Shown: positions 33,839-41,272 of the stretch, one piece after another | Numbering within the stretch: position 1 is the first letter of the stretch | How the letters are laid out: every line of letters starts with the position of its first letter | DNA from: GSA-30 sp036384435 | GTDB lineage: Bacteria; Pseudomonadota; Gammaproteobacteria; Xanthomonadales; Rhodanobacteraceae | NCBI RefSeq assembly: GCF_036384435.1 | Contig: NZ_DASVMI010000002.1 | Span: 1-44,301, forward strand | Reading direction: 5' to 3' | DNA length: 44,301 nt | Notes under the pieces: generated by a model | Seen by the model: the letters and a program-made list of their open reading frames with translations, nothing else | Databases searched by the model: none | What the model was told of the DNA's origin: nothing | Made by a program: the position numbers and the translations under genes

Positions 33839-34402
33839 GATACCTCGATCCAACGGACGGAGTCGTGCCGGTTGTGAGTTGGTCCCCATGTGTGTCTTGC
33901 GCTGGGGGCGCATGGCGCGTCAAGACGAGCACGGCTATCCACACCTTCGAGCTTGTCCCAATGATCTGGGCGAACTATTGGCTTGCCTGCCGGCGCAGGC
34001 CGCCATCAAGCGTGAAGTCACACGTTAAGGATGCATCCCTGCGTTGGACGAGCCGCCGTGGGTTGGCGTGGCGTGGTTGCTGACCGATTTCGGCGCTTGG
34101 CCGAACGGGTTTTGCGGGCTGTGCCATAGAGTATGTATCACGCTGACATGAAAGCAGGCGATGGACTACAGGCTTTGCCTATGCGTTTGCGCAAAATTCT
34201 CCCAGGAGAAGTGTAAGGCTCACCAACTCTGAGCTTGATGCCTACGGATCAGATCCGCTTGTGTTGTTCGTGACAAGGTCGTGGCCATATCGATATGAGC
34301 CTTTATGCTTTCACGGGCCTTGACGTGCGGCATCTGCGACAAGGGCTCGATATCAGGTGGTCGGCCCTCGCATATGGATGCAGCCTTGACCGCCGGTGAG
34401 AC
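33839..34402. other. Gene-free stretch
   Basis: No convincing ORF, RNA gene or repeat was found. It contains a few short palindromes (GCCTGCCGGCGCAGGC at 33985-34000, CATATCGATATG at 34287-34298). The second half is more AT-rich than the neighbours. It could hold remnants of lost genes, but none is recognisable. Confidence 0.5.
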
Positions 34403-34699
34403 ATGGTGTCGATTGTTTTCTTGTTGATTGTCGAGGCATGCTTTTGTGTGCTTTGCCTTTTGTTGCTGATGGTTGTGTTCAGCAAATTCAAACGGCTTCC
34501 GTCGTGGTTTCTCTATGCCGTCGGCGTGCCACTCTTATTGATACCTTTGGTTAACTACCTGCTTGGCGTGGTTGAATTGGATGGCGTGTGGAATATCGTC
34601 ATCCAGTTTGCCTTGCTGCGGATCGGCCTGTTCTTGGTGTGGTGCGCCAGCCTGCGGCTCGCGGACAAGTCTTGTGCCTCACTTTCCGGGGCGACGTAA
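34403..34699 (+). CDS. Small hypothetical membrane protein
   Basis: 98 residues, not recognised. Three hydrophobic segments are visible: about 1-25, 35-55 (WFLYAVGVPLLLIPLVNYLL) and 63-84 (VIQFALLRIGLFLVW). Short polar ends separate them. GGTGAG lies shortly before the ATG. Codon use is more AT-rich than in surrounding genes. Neighbouring frames are not conserved-looking, so the call rests on the regular hydrophobic pattern alone. It may belong with the secreted protein 260 bp downstream, but no operon is evident. Confidence 0.45.
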   Translation: MVSIVFLLIVEACFCVLCLLLLMVVFSKFKRLPSWFLYAVGVPLLLIPLVNYLLGVVELDGVWNIVIQFALLRIGLFLVWCASLRLADKSCASLSGAT

Positions 34700-34777
34700 G
34701 CGACGAATCAATCGACGGTCTTCCGTGGCTCATTGCCTTCATGCTTCTCGCGGAGCGGCAAGAGGGAGGCAGCTCGG

Positions 34778-34795
34778 CCGGAGCATTCGCTCCGG
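34778..34795. promoter_or_regulatory. Small hairpin between two hypothetical genes
   Basis: CCGGAGC-ATTC-GCTCCGG, a 7-bp perfect stem 78 bp after the 98-codon gene. No T-run follows. It could be a weak terminator or a solo palindrome. The rest of 34700-34961 shows nothing else. Confidence 0.35.
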
Positions 34796-34961
34796 TCACA
34801 GTCCTGGATTTCCATTGGACCTATCCCCGCCAACCGGTATGGCCATGGACGACTTGTGCGGGTGCCGCGGGCGGCGCCACACAGGGATATCGACCCATAG
34901 GCTATCGATGCAGGCCAAGCGCATATTGCCACTCCCATTGGCTGTTTATTAGGAGAGCGAT

Positions 34962-35462
34962 ATGCGTGTTTGGGCTTGTGGTTTGCTCGCGGCCATGGGA
35001 TTTTCCTGCTTGGCCATGGCTCATGGCCAGGCGCGGGCGGGAGCGACGGGGAACTACGTTGATGCCATCGACTATCCCAGCCCGGAAGGTGGCTGGGACC
35101 GGTTCTTCGATCTTGAGGCCAGCCTGGCGGGTGGTTTCGACAGCGTATGCGGCGATACCTTCTGCGAGGGCGATTACAGCAACTTGCGTCCATTGAGCTA
35201 TCGCTGCTCAGTGGAGCGCACGTCGGGAATCATCGGCGAATGCGTGTGGACCTTCGCTGGCAGTTATCAGGACATCGATCCTGACAACGGCAAGGTGAAA
35301 GTTGATGCTCGCTTATGGCAATGCCGTACACCCATCAATCCTGGCACACATATCGAGCAGCTCTACTCGGCGCTTGAGCCTATCGGCCCTCACGATGTTC
35401 TTCATAAGCTGCTGCCCGGCGGCAACAAGAGCATCTACGACGGATTGACCGAGTGCCTGTGA
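34962..35462 (+). CDS. Hypothetical secreted cysteine-rich protein
   Basis: 166 residues, not recognised. A signal peptide (MRVWACGLLAAMGFSCLAMA, then HGQARA) predicts export. The mature chain has seven cysteines, including CGDTFC, YRCSVE, GECVWTF, WQCRTP and a final TECL, which suggests disulfides in the periplasm or outside the cell. A good ribosome-binding site (AGGAG) precedes the ATG. Acidic, Trp-containing segments (GGWDRFFDLEASL, SYQDIDPDNGKVKVD) look like a compact folded domain. The gene runs towards dedA and ends 6 bp from its stop. Confidence 0.7.
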   Translation: MRVWACGLLAAMGFSCLAMAHGQARAGATGNYVDAIDYPSPEGGWDRFFDLEASLAGGFDSVCGDTFCEGDYSNLRPLSYRCSVERTSGIIGECVWTFAGSYQDIDPDNGKVKVDARLWQCRTPINPGTHIEQLYSALEPIGPHDVLHKLLPGGNKSIYDGLTECL

Positions 35463-35468
35463 CGCCGA

Positions 35469-36092
35469 TTACGAATTGGAGTTTCGTGCCGCGCGACGGC
35501 GGTGGCGCCACCACAGGATCAGCACGGCCAGCACGATGACGCCGCCAAGCACCCAAAGGCTGCTCTGGCCCCGGCGTATCCATTTGACCAGCCATTCGTG
35601 ATTGTCGGCACCGAAGTAGCCCAGGTATACCCAGATCGGTACGCTGATCAGCGCCGCGCTGCCATCGAGCAGCAGGAACCGGGTGAACGACACACGATGC
35701 GTGGTGCCAGCGGTAATGTAAACGGCGGTGCGCATGCCGGGAAGGAAGCGGGCCACGAACATCAGGCGATTGCCATAACGTTCGAATTTCTCTTGCACCT
35801 TGGCGTAGCGTTCGGGCGTAAGCAGACGCGCGACTACGCGCCACTTGAGGATACGCGCGCCGTAATGATGGCCGAGCAGAAACATGCCTGCGTCGCCCAG
35901 CAGGACACCGACCATCGCCACGGCAAACATGATGTGCACGTTGGCGTAGCCCAGGCCGGCAATCACGCCGCCAGCTACCAGGGTGATGTCCTCCGGCAGC
36001 GGTGCACCTGCACCGCAGAGAAGCAGCGCGATGAAAACGGCGGCATAGCCGTTCTCCGCGAACAGTGTCACCAGTCGTTCAAGCAGGTCCAT
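35469..36092 (-). CDS. DedA family membrane protein
   Basis: 207 residues, DedA/SNARE-associated family, a group of inner-membrane proteins that includes undecaprenyl-phosphate and phospholipid flippases. Typical motifs are GAGAPLPEDITLVAGG in the first re-entrant helix and VARFLPGMRTAVYITAG (F/YxR-x3-G-x-R) in the second half, then GSAALISVPIWVYLGY. The C-terminus is Arg-rich. It lies 85 bp after dnaG in the same direction. Which lipid it moves is not evident. Confidence 0.93.
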   Translation of the reverse strand: MDLLERLVTLFAENGYAAVFIALLLCGAGAPLPEDITLVAGGVIAGLGYANVHIMFAVAMVGVLLGDAGMFLLGHHYGARILKWRVVARLLTPERYAKVQEKFERYGNRLMFVARFLPGMRTAVYITAGTTHRVSFTRFLLLDGSAALISVPIWVYLGYFGADNHEWLVKWIRRGQSSLWVLGGVIVLAVLILWWRHRRRAARNSNS

Positions 36093-36177
36093 CTACGTGC
36101 GTGCCTTCATCTGCAAGCGTCGGGGCAGAAAAACGGTTCATCATCCCACAGAACCCTTTTCAGGGGGATGTGGCGGT

Positions 36178-37911
36178 TCAATCGTCGTCACGGCGCAGTT
36201 GCACGCGAATGCCCATCAGTGAGCGCAGTTCGGCCTTTTCGGCATTGTCCAGCGCGCTGGCCCGGCTTTTCGCGGTCAGGAATTCGCGCCGCTGCACGGC
36301 GGCCTGTTGCTCCATGTGCAGCAGGGCGTCGAAGAATTCCCGGCGCTGCATCGATGCATCACCGACCACCGGTGTTGTCATCAATTTTTGTAATGCACCG
36401 TATTCCTCGCGTTCGGCGTAGTGCTCGACCAACATGGCTGGATTGATACCGGGGCGAGCCCGGGCGGTCTCGATCAGGTCGGCCAGCAGGGCGACGCCGG
36501 GTTTATCCAGGCGCAGGAAGCCGTACGGGCGCTCCACGTCCTGGGCCATGCCAGGCTGCACCAGCAGCAGGGCGATGGCACTGCGGACCAGGCTGCGCTG
36601 TACGTTGACCGGCCGCGGCGGCGGCCGGCGTTGCTGCACGTCGGGTTCGAAGGTGGCGCGCGCCCCGCTGCGTTTTTCCAGTTCCTGCGCCATCAAGTCG
36701 CGGAAGGCCCCATCGGGGAGGCGGGCGATCAGTGGTCGTGCCCGTTCGGCCAGCCGCGCACGCCCGTCTAGGGCGCCCATGTCGACGTCCTGGGCCAGTT
36801 CGCCAAAGAAATATTCCGACAGGGGCGTGGCGGCCTTCAGGCGCTTCTCGAAGCCGTCCTTGCCCTCCTTGCGGATCAGCGTGTCCGGATCTTCGCCATC
36901 GGGCAGGAACAGGAAGTAGGCCTGCCTGCCATCGCGCAGCCTTGGCAGCGCCGATTCGAGCGCCTTCCAGGCGGCCGCACGGCCCGCTCGATCGCCATCG
37001 AAGCAGAAGACCACGTCGGGGGCGGCGCGAAACAACACCTCGGTGTGGTCGGGCGTGGTCGCGGTGCCCAGCGTGGCGACCGCAATCGGCAGGCCGGCCT
37101 GATGCATGGCGATCACGTCCATGTAGCCCTCGACCACCACGATACGCTGCAAGTTGCTGTTGGCCTGCTTGACCTGCCACAGCGCGAACAACTCCCTGCC
37201 TTTGTGGAAGAGCGGGGTCTCGGGCGAGTTGAGGTATTTGGGCCCTTGCTCCGCTTGTAGCACGCGTCCGCCGAAGGCGATCACGCGGCCGCGGCGGTCC
37301 AGGATGGGAAACATCAGGCGCTCACGGAAACGATCGTACTTGCTACCGCGTTCGTTGCTGGCGACCATGCCAGCCTCGTTGAGCAACTGCATGCGGCGAT
37401 CATTGCCGCCCAGCGCCTTCATGATGCCGTCGTACCCGGCGGGCGCCCAGCCGATGCGGAAGCGCTCGATGGTCTGGGCATCCAGGCCGCGTTTCTTGCA
37501 GTAGGCCTTGGCTTCGGTGCTTTTGGGCAACTCGCCCTGATACCAACGCGCGGCGCTATCGAGCAGGGCGTAGAGATCGGTCTTGTCCTCGCGCGGCGCC
37601 TCGTTGCCGCCCTCGCGAGGCACCTTCAAGCCCACGGCCTGGGCCAGTTCCTCGATCGCGTCGGGGAACTCCAGCCGCTCATAATCCATCAGGAACTTGA
37701 TCGCCGTGCCATGGGCGCCGCAACCGAAGCAGTGAAAGAACTGCTTGGCCGGACTGACATAGAACGAAGGCGAGCGTTCGTTGTGGAAGGGGCAGCAGGC
37801 GGTCCATTCGCGGCCTGCCTTCTTCAAAGGCACGCGCCGCTCGATCACGTCGACGATGTCGACGCGAGCGAGAAGTTCGTCAATGAAGCTGTCAGGGATG
37901 CGGCCGCGCAT
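36178..37911 (-). CDS. dnaG: DNA primase
   Basis: 577 residues. DnaG makes RNA primers at the replication fork. The zinc-binding domain is complete (Cys40, His43, Cys61, Cys64 in CCPFH and FHCFGCGAHG). The RNA-polymerase core contains RFRERLMFPILDRRGRVIAFGGR. The TOPRIM fold follows with Glu in VVVEGYMDVIA and the Asp pair in CFDGDRAGRAAAW. The last about 150 residues form the helicase-binding domain (LHMEQQAAVQRREFL). Usually rpoD follows dnaG. Here dedA follows instead. Confidence 0.97.
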   Translation of the reverse strand: MRGRIPDSFIDELLARVDIVDVIERRVPLKKAGREWTACCPFHNERSPSFYVSPAKQFFHCFGCGAHGTAIKFLMDYERLEFPDAIEELAQAVGLKVPREGGNEAPREDKTDLYALLDSAARWYQGELPKSTEAKAYCKKRGLDAQTIERFRIGWAPAGYDGIMKALGGNDRRMQLLNEAGMVASNERGSKYDRFRERLMFPILDRRGRVIAFGGRVLQAEQGPKYLNSPETPLFHKGRELFALWQVKQANSNLQRIVVVEGYMDVIAMHQAGLPIAVATLGTATTPDHTEVLFRAAPDVVFCFDGDRAGRAAAWKALESALPRLRDGRQAYFLFLPDGEDPDTLIRKEGKDGFEKRLKAATPLSEYFFGELAQDVDMGALDGRARLAERARPLIARLPDGAFRDLMAQELEKRSGARATFEPDVQQRRPPPRPVNVQRSLVRSAIALLLVQPGMAQDVERPYGFLRLDKPGVALLADLIETARARPGINPAMLVEHYAEREEYGALQKLMTTPVVGDASMQRREFFDALLHMEQQAAVQRREFLTAKSRASALDNAEKAELRSLMGIRVQLRRDDD

Positions 37912-37994
37912 AGGACATCAGTTTAGTCGATGGAATGGTCCGTCCGCTCGAGAGCCGGGCTAAGCTCGGTCGTGACAACCGGAGGAGGGACAGC

Positions 37995-39725
37995 ATGGTG
38001 CGTGCAGGCGTGTGGATGATAGGGATGGGCTGGCTGGCAGCGGGCACGGTGGCGGCCCAGGAGCGGCCGGCCATGCAGGCATACGACAGGCTCTCGGCGG
38101 CGCGCGAACAGGCCGAGGCGGCGCGTAAGGACAACGATACGCCGCAGACGCGGCGCAAGGCCGAGGACATCCTGCGCAAAGCGCTGGACGATTCCTTGTC
38201 GCCGGCCACGCGTGATCTTGGCGAGGGCAGCAAGGCGCTGCGCTATCGCGCCTTCAACATCCGCGACGACCTGTTCGCGCTGTACGTCGACGAGGGCGAG
38301 AAGACCAAGGCGCTGGACATGATGGCGGCGAACCTGGCCCAGGATGGCGCACCGTTGGATGCGGTGTACCGCACACCCAAGGCGCAGGCCCTGCTGAAGG
38401 ATGAGCCGCGCTACCAGTCGATGCTGGCCCGCGCCGACATGGCTGCCAGCATGTGGCATGCCAAGGCCATTGCCACACCGTACACGCCGCAGTTGGACGA
38501 ATCCCTGCGCATTGCCGGCCTGTCGCTGTTCTGGTCCGAAGCCAAGTACAACTTCGTGCATTTCGGTAACGTACCCAACCTGGATTGGGACAAGGCTTAT
38601 CTGGATTTCCTGCCGCAAGTCATCGCCGCGCATGACACCGCCTCGTACTACGAGGTGATGATGCGCTTCGCGCCGCTGCTGCAAGACGGGCACACCAACA
38701 TCTACCCTCCCAAGGAGCTGCGCGCGCACTTCTACGCGCGCCCGCCTTTGCGCACGGCGCTGGTCGAGGGCAGGGTGCTGGTAACCTTCGTCGGCAGTTC
38801 GACACTGGAGCACCAAGGCATCCACGTAGGTGACCAGATCACTGCCATCGACGGTATCGAGGTCGGCAAATATGCGACCGAACGTGTGGCTCCCTATGAA
38901 AGCAGCTCCACCCCGCAGGACCGGGACGTACGCGTGTACAGCTACGGCCTGCTTTCAGGTGACAAGGACACGCCCGTATCGTTGTCGCTGGTCGATGGCC
39001 GTGGTCATCGCAGCACCGTTCTGGTCTGGCGTGACGGTAGCAAATACGCCGATCGCAAAGAGCCGGACGAGTTCGTTTTTCGCATGTTGCCCGGACAGGT
39101 CGCTTATCTCGCCATCGACGACCTGGAGAGCGATGCCCCCGTCAAGGCGTTTGAGCAACACCTTCCGCAGATCATGCAGGCCAAGGGATTGATTCTCGAT
39201 GTGCGCCAGAACGGCGGTGGCTCGGATGGCTACGCTTTCCAGATTCTCAGTCATCTCACCGAGGCGCCGATTCCGGGCCCGGCTTCACGGCAATTGTCAG
39301 TATCGGCGGTGACTCGCGCTGGCGGTGGCCTGAGCCTCGAATGGCAGCCGCTTGAAGACAGCGGACAAGCCTATCCGCACCTCACCTCGCCGATCTTCCG
39401 GGGACCGGTAGCGCTTTTGATCGGGCCGCAGACGTTCTCTGCCGCGGAGGATTTCGTCATGTCTTTCGACACCCTCAAACGCGGCATCCTGGTGGGCCAG
39501 AAGACAGGTGGTAGTACCGGCATGCCGATGTCGTTCGGTCTACCCGGTGGCGGCTCGGCGCGCATCTGTGTGAAGTGGGACAGTTACGCCGATGGCCGTG
39601 AATTCGTCGGTAGCGGCATCGCGCCGACGATCGAGGTGAAGCCGACGGTAGCCGATGTTCGTCGCGGGAAGGATGCTGCGGTGGAGCGGGCGCGTAAGGC
39701 GTTGCTTGTGGCTTCCGCCAAGTGA
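37995..39725 (+). CDS. S41 family (tail-specific) peptidase
   Basis: 576 residues with a signal peptide (GMGWLAAGTVAAQ). The N-terminal helical part (residues about 25-190) contains LLQDGHTNIYPP. A PDZ-like segment lies around 270-330 (VGDQITAIDGIEVG). The S41 catalytic domain follows: LILDVRQNGGGSDGYAF, the nucleophile Ser482 in GPQTFSAAEDF, and the base Lys503 in LVGQKTGGSTG. It resembles the C-terminal-processing/tricorn-core group of periplasmic peptidases of unknown substrate. The ATG at 37995 follows GGAGG. The TGA stop (39723-39725) is the first base triplet of a family A repeat. Confidence 0.9.
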   Translation: MVRAGVWMIGMGWLAAGTVAAQERPAMQAYDRLSAAREQAEAARKDNDTPQTRRKAEDILRKALDDSLSPATRDLGEGSKALRYRAFNIRDDLFALYVDEGEKTKALDMMAANLAQDGAPLDAVYRTPKAQALLKDEPRYQSMLARADMAASMWHAKAIATPYTPQLDESLRIAGLSLFWSEAKYNFVHFGNVPNLDWDKAYLDFLPQVIAAHDTASYYEVMMRFAPLLQDGHTNIYPPKELRAHFYARPPLRTALVEGRVLVTFVGSSTLEHQGIHVGDQITAIDGIEVGKYATERVAPYESSSTPQDRDVRVYSYGLLSGDKDTPVSLSLVDGRGHRSTVLVWRDGSKYADRKEPDEFVFRMLPGQVAYLAIDDLESDAPVKAFEQHLPQIMQAKGLILDVRQNGGGSDGYAFQILSHLTEAPIPGPASRQLSVSAVTRAGGGLSLEWQPLEDSGQAYPHLTSPIFRGPVALLIGPQTFSAAEDFVMSFDTLKRGILVGQKTGGSTGMPMSFGLPGGGSARICVKWDSYADGREFVGSGIAPTIEVKPTVADVRRGKDAAVERARKALLVASAK

Positions 39726-39823
39726 GGCCGGCCGCTGGTGCTCGCTGTAAGGAGTGAGCAAGGTCATAGCCGAAGCTCTCCGCGCTCTTGACTCTTCACA
39801 GGCTGCGTCCGCAGCCGGCCTCA
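39723..39823. repeat. Family A compound palindromic repeat (1+1 modules)
   Basis: The smallest copy. A left module TGAGGCCGGCCGC... is followed by TGTAAGGAGT, and the inverse pair (ACTCTTCACA, then GCAGCCGGCCTCA) closes the right end. The terminal 10 bp are perfect inverted repeats. It starts exactly at the stop codon of the S41 peptidase gene and ends 13 bp before the stop of the convergent DUF1328 gene. Confidence 0.8.
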
Positions 39824-39836
39824 CTCGCCATGCCCG

Positions 39837-40007
39837 TCAAACCAGATGCACGATGCCGACCAGGCCCAGCAAGATCACCAGGAAGATGATCACGAAGATC
39901 ACGAACAGGACCTTGGCGATGGTGCCGGTAACGCCTGATAGCGTACCGAAACCCAGCCAGCCGGAAAGCAGCGAGATAATGCCGAAAATAATGGCCCACT
40001 TGAGCAT
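39837..40007 (-). CDS. DUF1328 small membrane protein
   Basis: 56 residues with two transmembrane helices (WAIIFGIISLLSGWLGFG and VLFVIFVIIFLVILLGLV) joined by a short TLSGVTGTIAK loop. It matches the DUF1328/YtjA family, small inner-membrane proteins often induced by stress; their role is unknown. GGGAG lies seven bases before the ATG at 40007. It sits between yqeY and the S41 peptidase gene, 91 bp after yqeY and in its direction. Confidence 0.85.
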   Translation of the reverse strand: MLKWAIIFGIISLLSGWLGFGTLSGVTGTIAKVLFVIFVIIFLVILLGLVGIVHLV

Positions 40008-40098
40008 GGGTGTTCTCCCTCAGTGACGTTGCAGGCACTACTTGTAGAGCCCGCAACGTGAAGGAGCCGCATCACCCATGCACGCGCCGCGTGGTGAT

Positions 40099-40575
40099 TC
40101 AGGCGCGATATGGCGCGGTGGCTGAAATGTGAAGAGCCAGCTTGGCCTTGATGCGCGCGGACACCGCGGCCATGTCGGCCCCGCCGGCAGCCTTGTCCTT
40201 GACCGCGGCGATGACCTTGCCCATGTCCTTGGGCGAGGTGGCGCCGGTCTGGGCGATCGCGTCGTCGATCAGGGCATCGATCTCGCTATCGGTCAGCTTG
40301 GCCGGCATATAGGTCTCGATCACTGCCATTTCCGACTTTTCGACATCGGCCAGATCCTGGCGACCGGCAGCCTCATACTGGCTGATCGAATCACGGCGTT
40401 GCTTAAGCATTTTCTCAAGCACATTCAGCACCTGGCTGTCGTCCAGTTCGATGCGTTCATCCACTTCACGCTGCTTGATGGCGGCGTTGATCAGGCGGAT
40501 GACCGCCAGGCGCGCCTTGTCGCCACCGCGCATGGCGGCCTTCATGTCTTCGGTGAGCTGCTGCTTAAGTGACAT
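40099..40575 (-). CDS. yqeY: GatB/YqeY domain-containing protein
   Basis: 158 residues, mostly alpha-helical. It resembles the C-terminal tRNA-binding domain of the amidotransferase subunit GatB: LKQQLTEDMKAAMRGGDKARL, RLINAAIKQREVDERIELDD, LADVEKSEMAVIETYMPAKL and SPKDMGKVIAAVKDKAAGGAD. The precise role is unknown. It is a conserved neighbour of rpsU and dnaG in gammaproteobacteria. The ATG at 40575 begins the conserved region. The open frame upstream runs into the terminator hairpin. Confidence 0.92.
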   Translation of the reverse strand: MSLKQQLTEDMKAAMRGGDKARLAVIRLINAAIKQREVDERIELDDSQVLNVLEKMLKQRRDSISQYEAAGRQDLADVEKSEMAVIETYMPAKLTDSEIDALIDDAIAQTGATSPKDMGKVIAAVKDKAAGGADMAAVSARIKAKLALHISATAPYRA

Positions 40576-40622
40576 CGGATGCTCCGAGGGACAATAAAAA
40601 GTAAAAATCGGGGAAACGCAGA

Positions 40623-40653
40623 AAGCCGGCGTTGCGCAAGGCAACGCCGGCTT
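40623..40653 (-). terminator. Hairpin between rpsU and yqeY
   Basis: A 13-bp perfect stem (AAGCCGGCGTTGC with its complement) with loop of five bases. On the minus strand it is followed by CTTTCTGCGTTT, a weak T-run. It would attenuate transcription from rpsU into yqeY. Confidence 0.65.
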
Positions 40654-40766
40654 ATGCATGTGCTGAATGCAGCGGCGGCGGATCAACGCGCCAGACTGCC
40701 AAAGCTACCTGGGGGCGCTGGAGAGCGCCAGGGCCGGCGTCACGAGGACACCGAGCCAGGTAAAGC

Positions 40767-40982
40767 TCAGTACATCCGCGTACGACGCGAGGTATCGCGC
40801 GACAGGCGGCGCAGATGGCGCTTCACCGCGGCGGCACGCTTGCGCTTACGCTCCTGGGTCGGCTTCTCATAGAACTCGCGCTTGCGGGTCTCGGCCAGAA
40901 CGCCGGCCTTTTCGCAGGTGCGCTTGAAGCGGCGCAGGGCAAGCTCGAACGGCTCGTTCTCGCGGACTTTTACGCTGGGCAT
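40767..40982 (-). CDS. rpsU: 30S ribosomal protein S21
   Basis: 71 residues, the full length of bS21. S21 helps mRNA binding on the small ribosomal subunit. The sequence is typical: MPSVKVRENEPFELALRRFK, then CEKAGVLAETRKREFYEKPT and an Arg/Lys-rich tail. It is divergent from tsaD, as in many gammaproteobacteria where rpsU leads the rpsU-dnaG-rpoD operon. A promoter candidate lies about 50 bp upstream. Confidence 0.97.
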   Translation of the reverse strand: MPSVKVRENEPFELALRRFKRTCEKAGVLAETRKREFYEKPTQERKRKRAAAVKRHLRRLSRDTSRRTRMY

Positions 40983-41031
40983 GGAAACTCCGAGTGACTG
41001 AATACGGCCCGTGGAATCGGGCGAGCCGCTA

Positions 41032-41061
41032 AGTATAGCCTCGGTCGGGTCTATGCGTAAA
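41032..41061 (-). promoter_or_regulatory. Candidate rpsU promoter
   Basis: On the minus strand, TTTACG (41056-41061), an 18-nt spacer and TATACT (41032-41037), 50 bp before the rpsU start. The -10 box is strong, the -35 box moderate. Confidence 0.5.
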
Positions 41062-41233
41062 GTCGGTCGCTCTGCAACCTGGGCAGCCGGTGGCTGGCGC
41101 GGCCTGGAAAGGGTAAACAGGAACAGCCCCAAGCGGCAAGCAGCGGGCCTTTGTTGTCCTTTTCAGCGCCCGTGGCGTGACTCCAAAGGCTGCGCAGCCG
41201 CTGGTCTTCCAGACCGGGGCGCAGCAGGCCTTC

Positions 41234-41250
41234 TAGGCACAATGTGCCTA
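41234..41250. promoter_or_regulatory. Perfect 17-bp dyad upstream of tsaD
   Basis: TAGGCACA-A-TGTGCCTA, a perfect 8+1+8 inverted repeat that ends 22 bp before the tsaD ATG. The size and position suit a dimeric repressor site or a small RNA hairpin near the ribosome-binding region. No regulator for it was recognised. Confidence 0.5.
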
Positions 41251-41272
41251 ATTCCCCGCTAAACTGCCACAC

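Noticed and set aside
33985..34105. Short palindromes considered as terminators of the LysR gene
   Set aside because: Stems are short (6-8 bp), lie more than 140 bp after the gene and have no T-run.
34588..35196. A 202-codon open frame overlapping the two hypothetical genes
   Set aside because: It crosses both of the better-supported genes and an intergenic hairpin, and the product is Arg/Pro/Trp-rich without any regular pattern.
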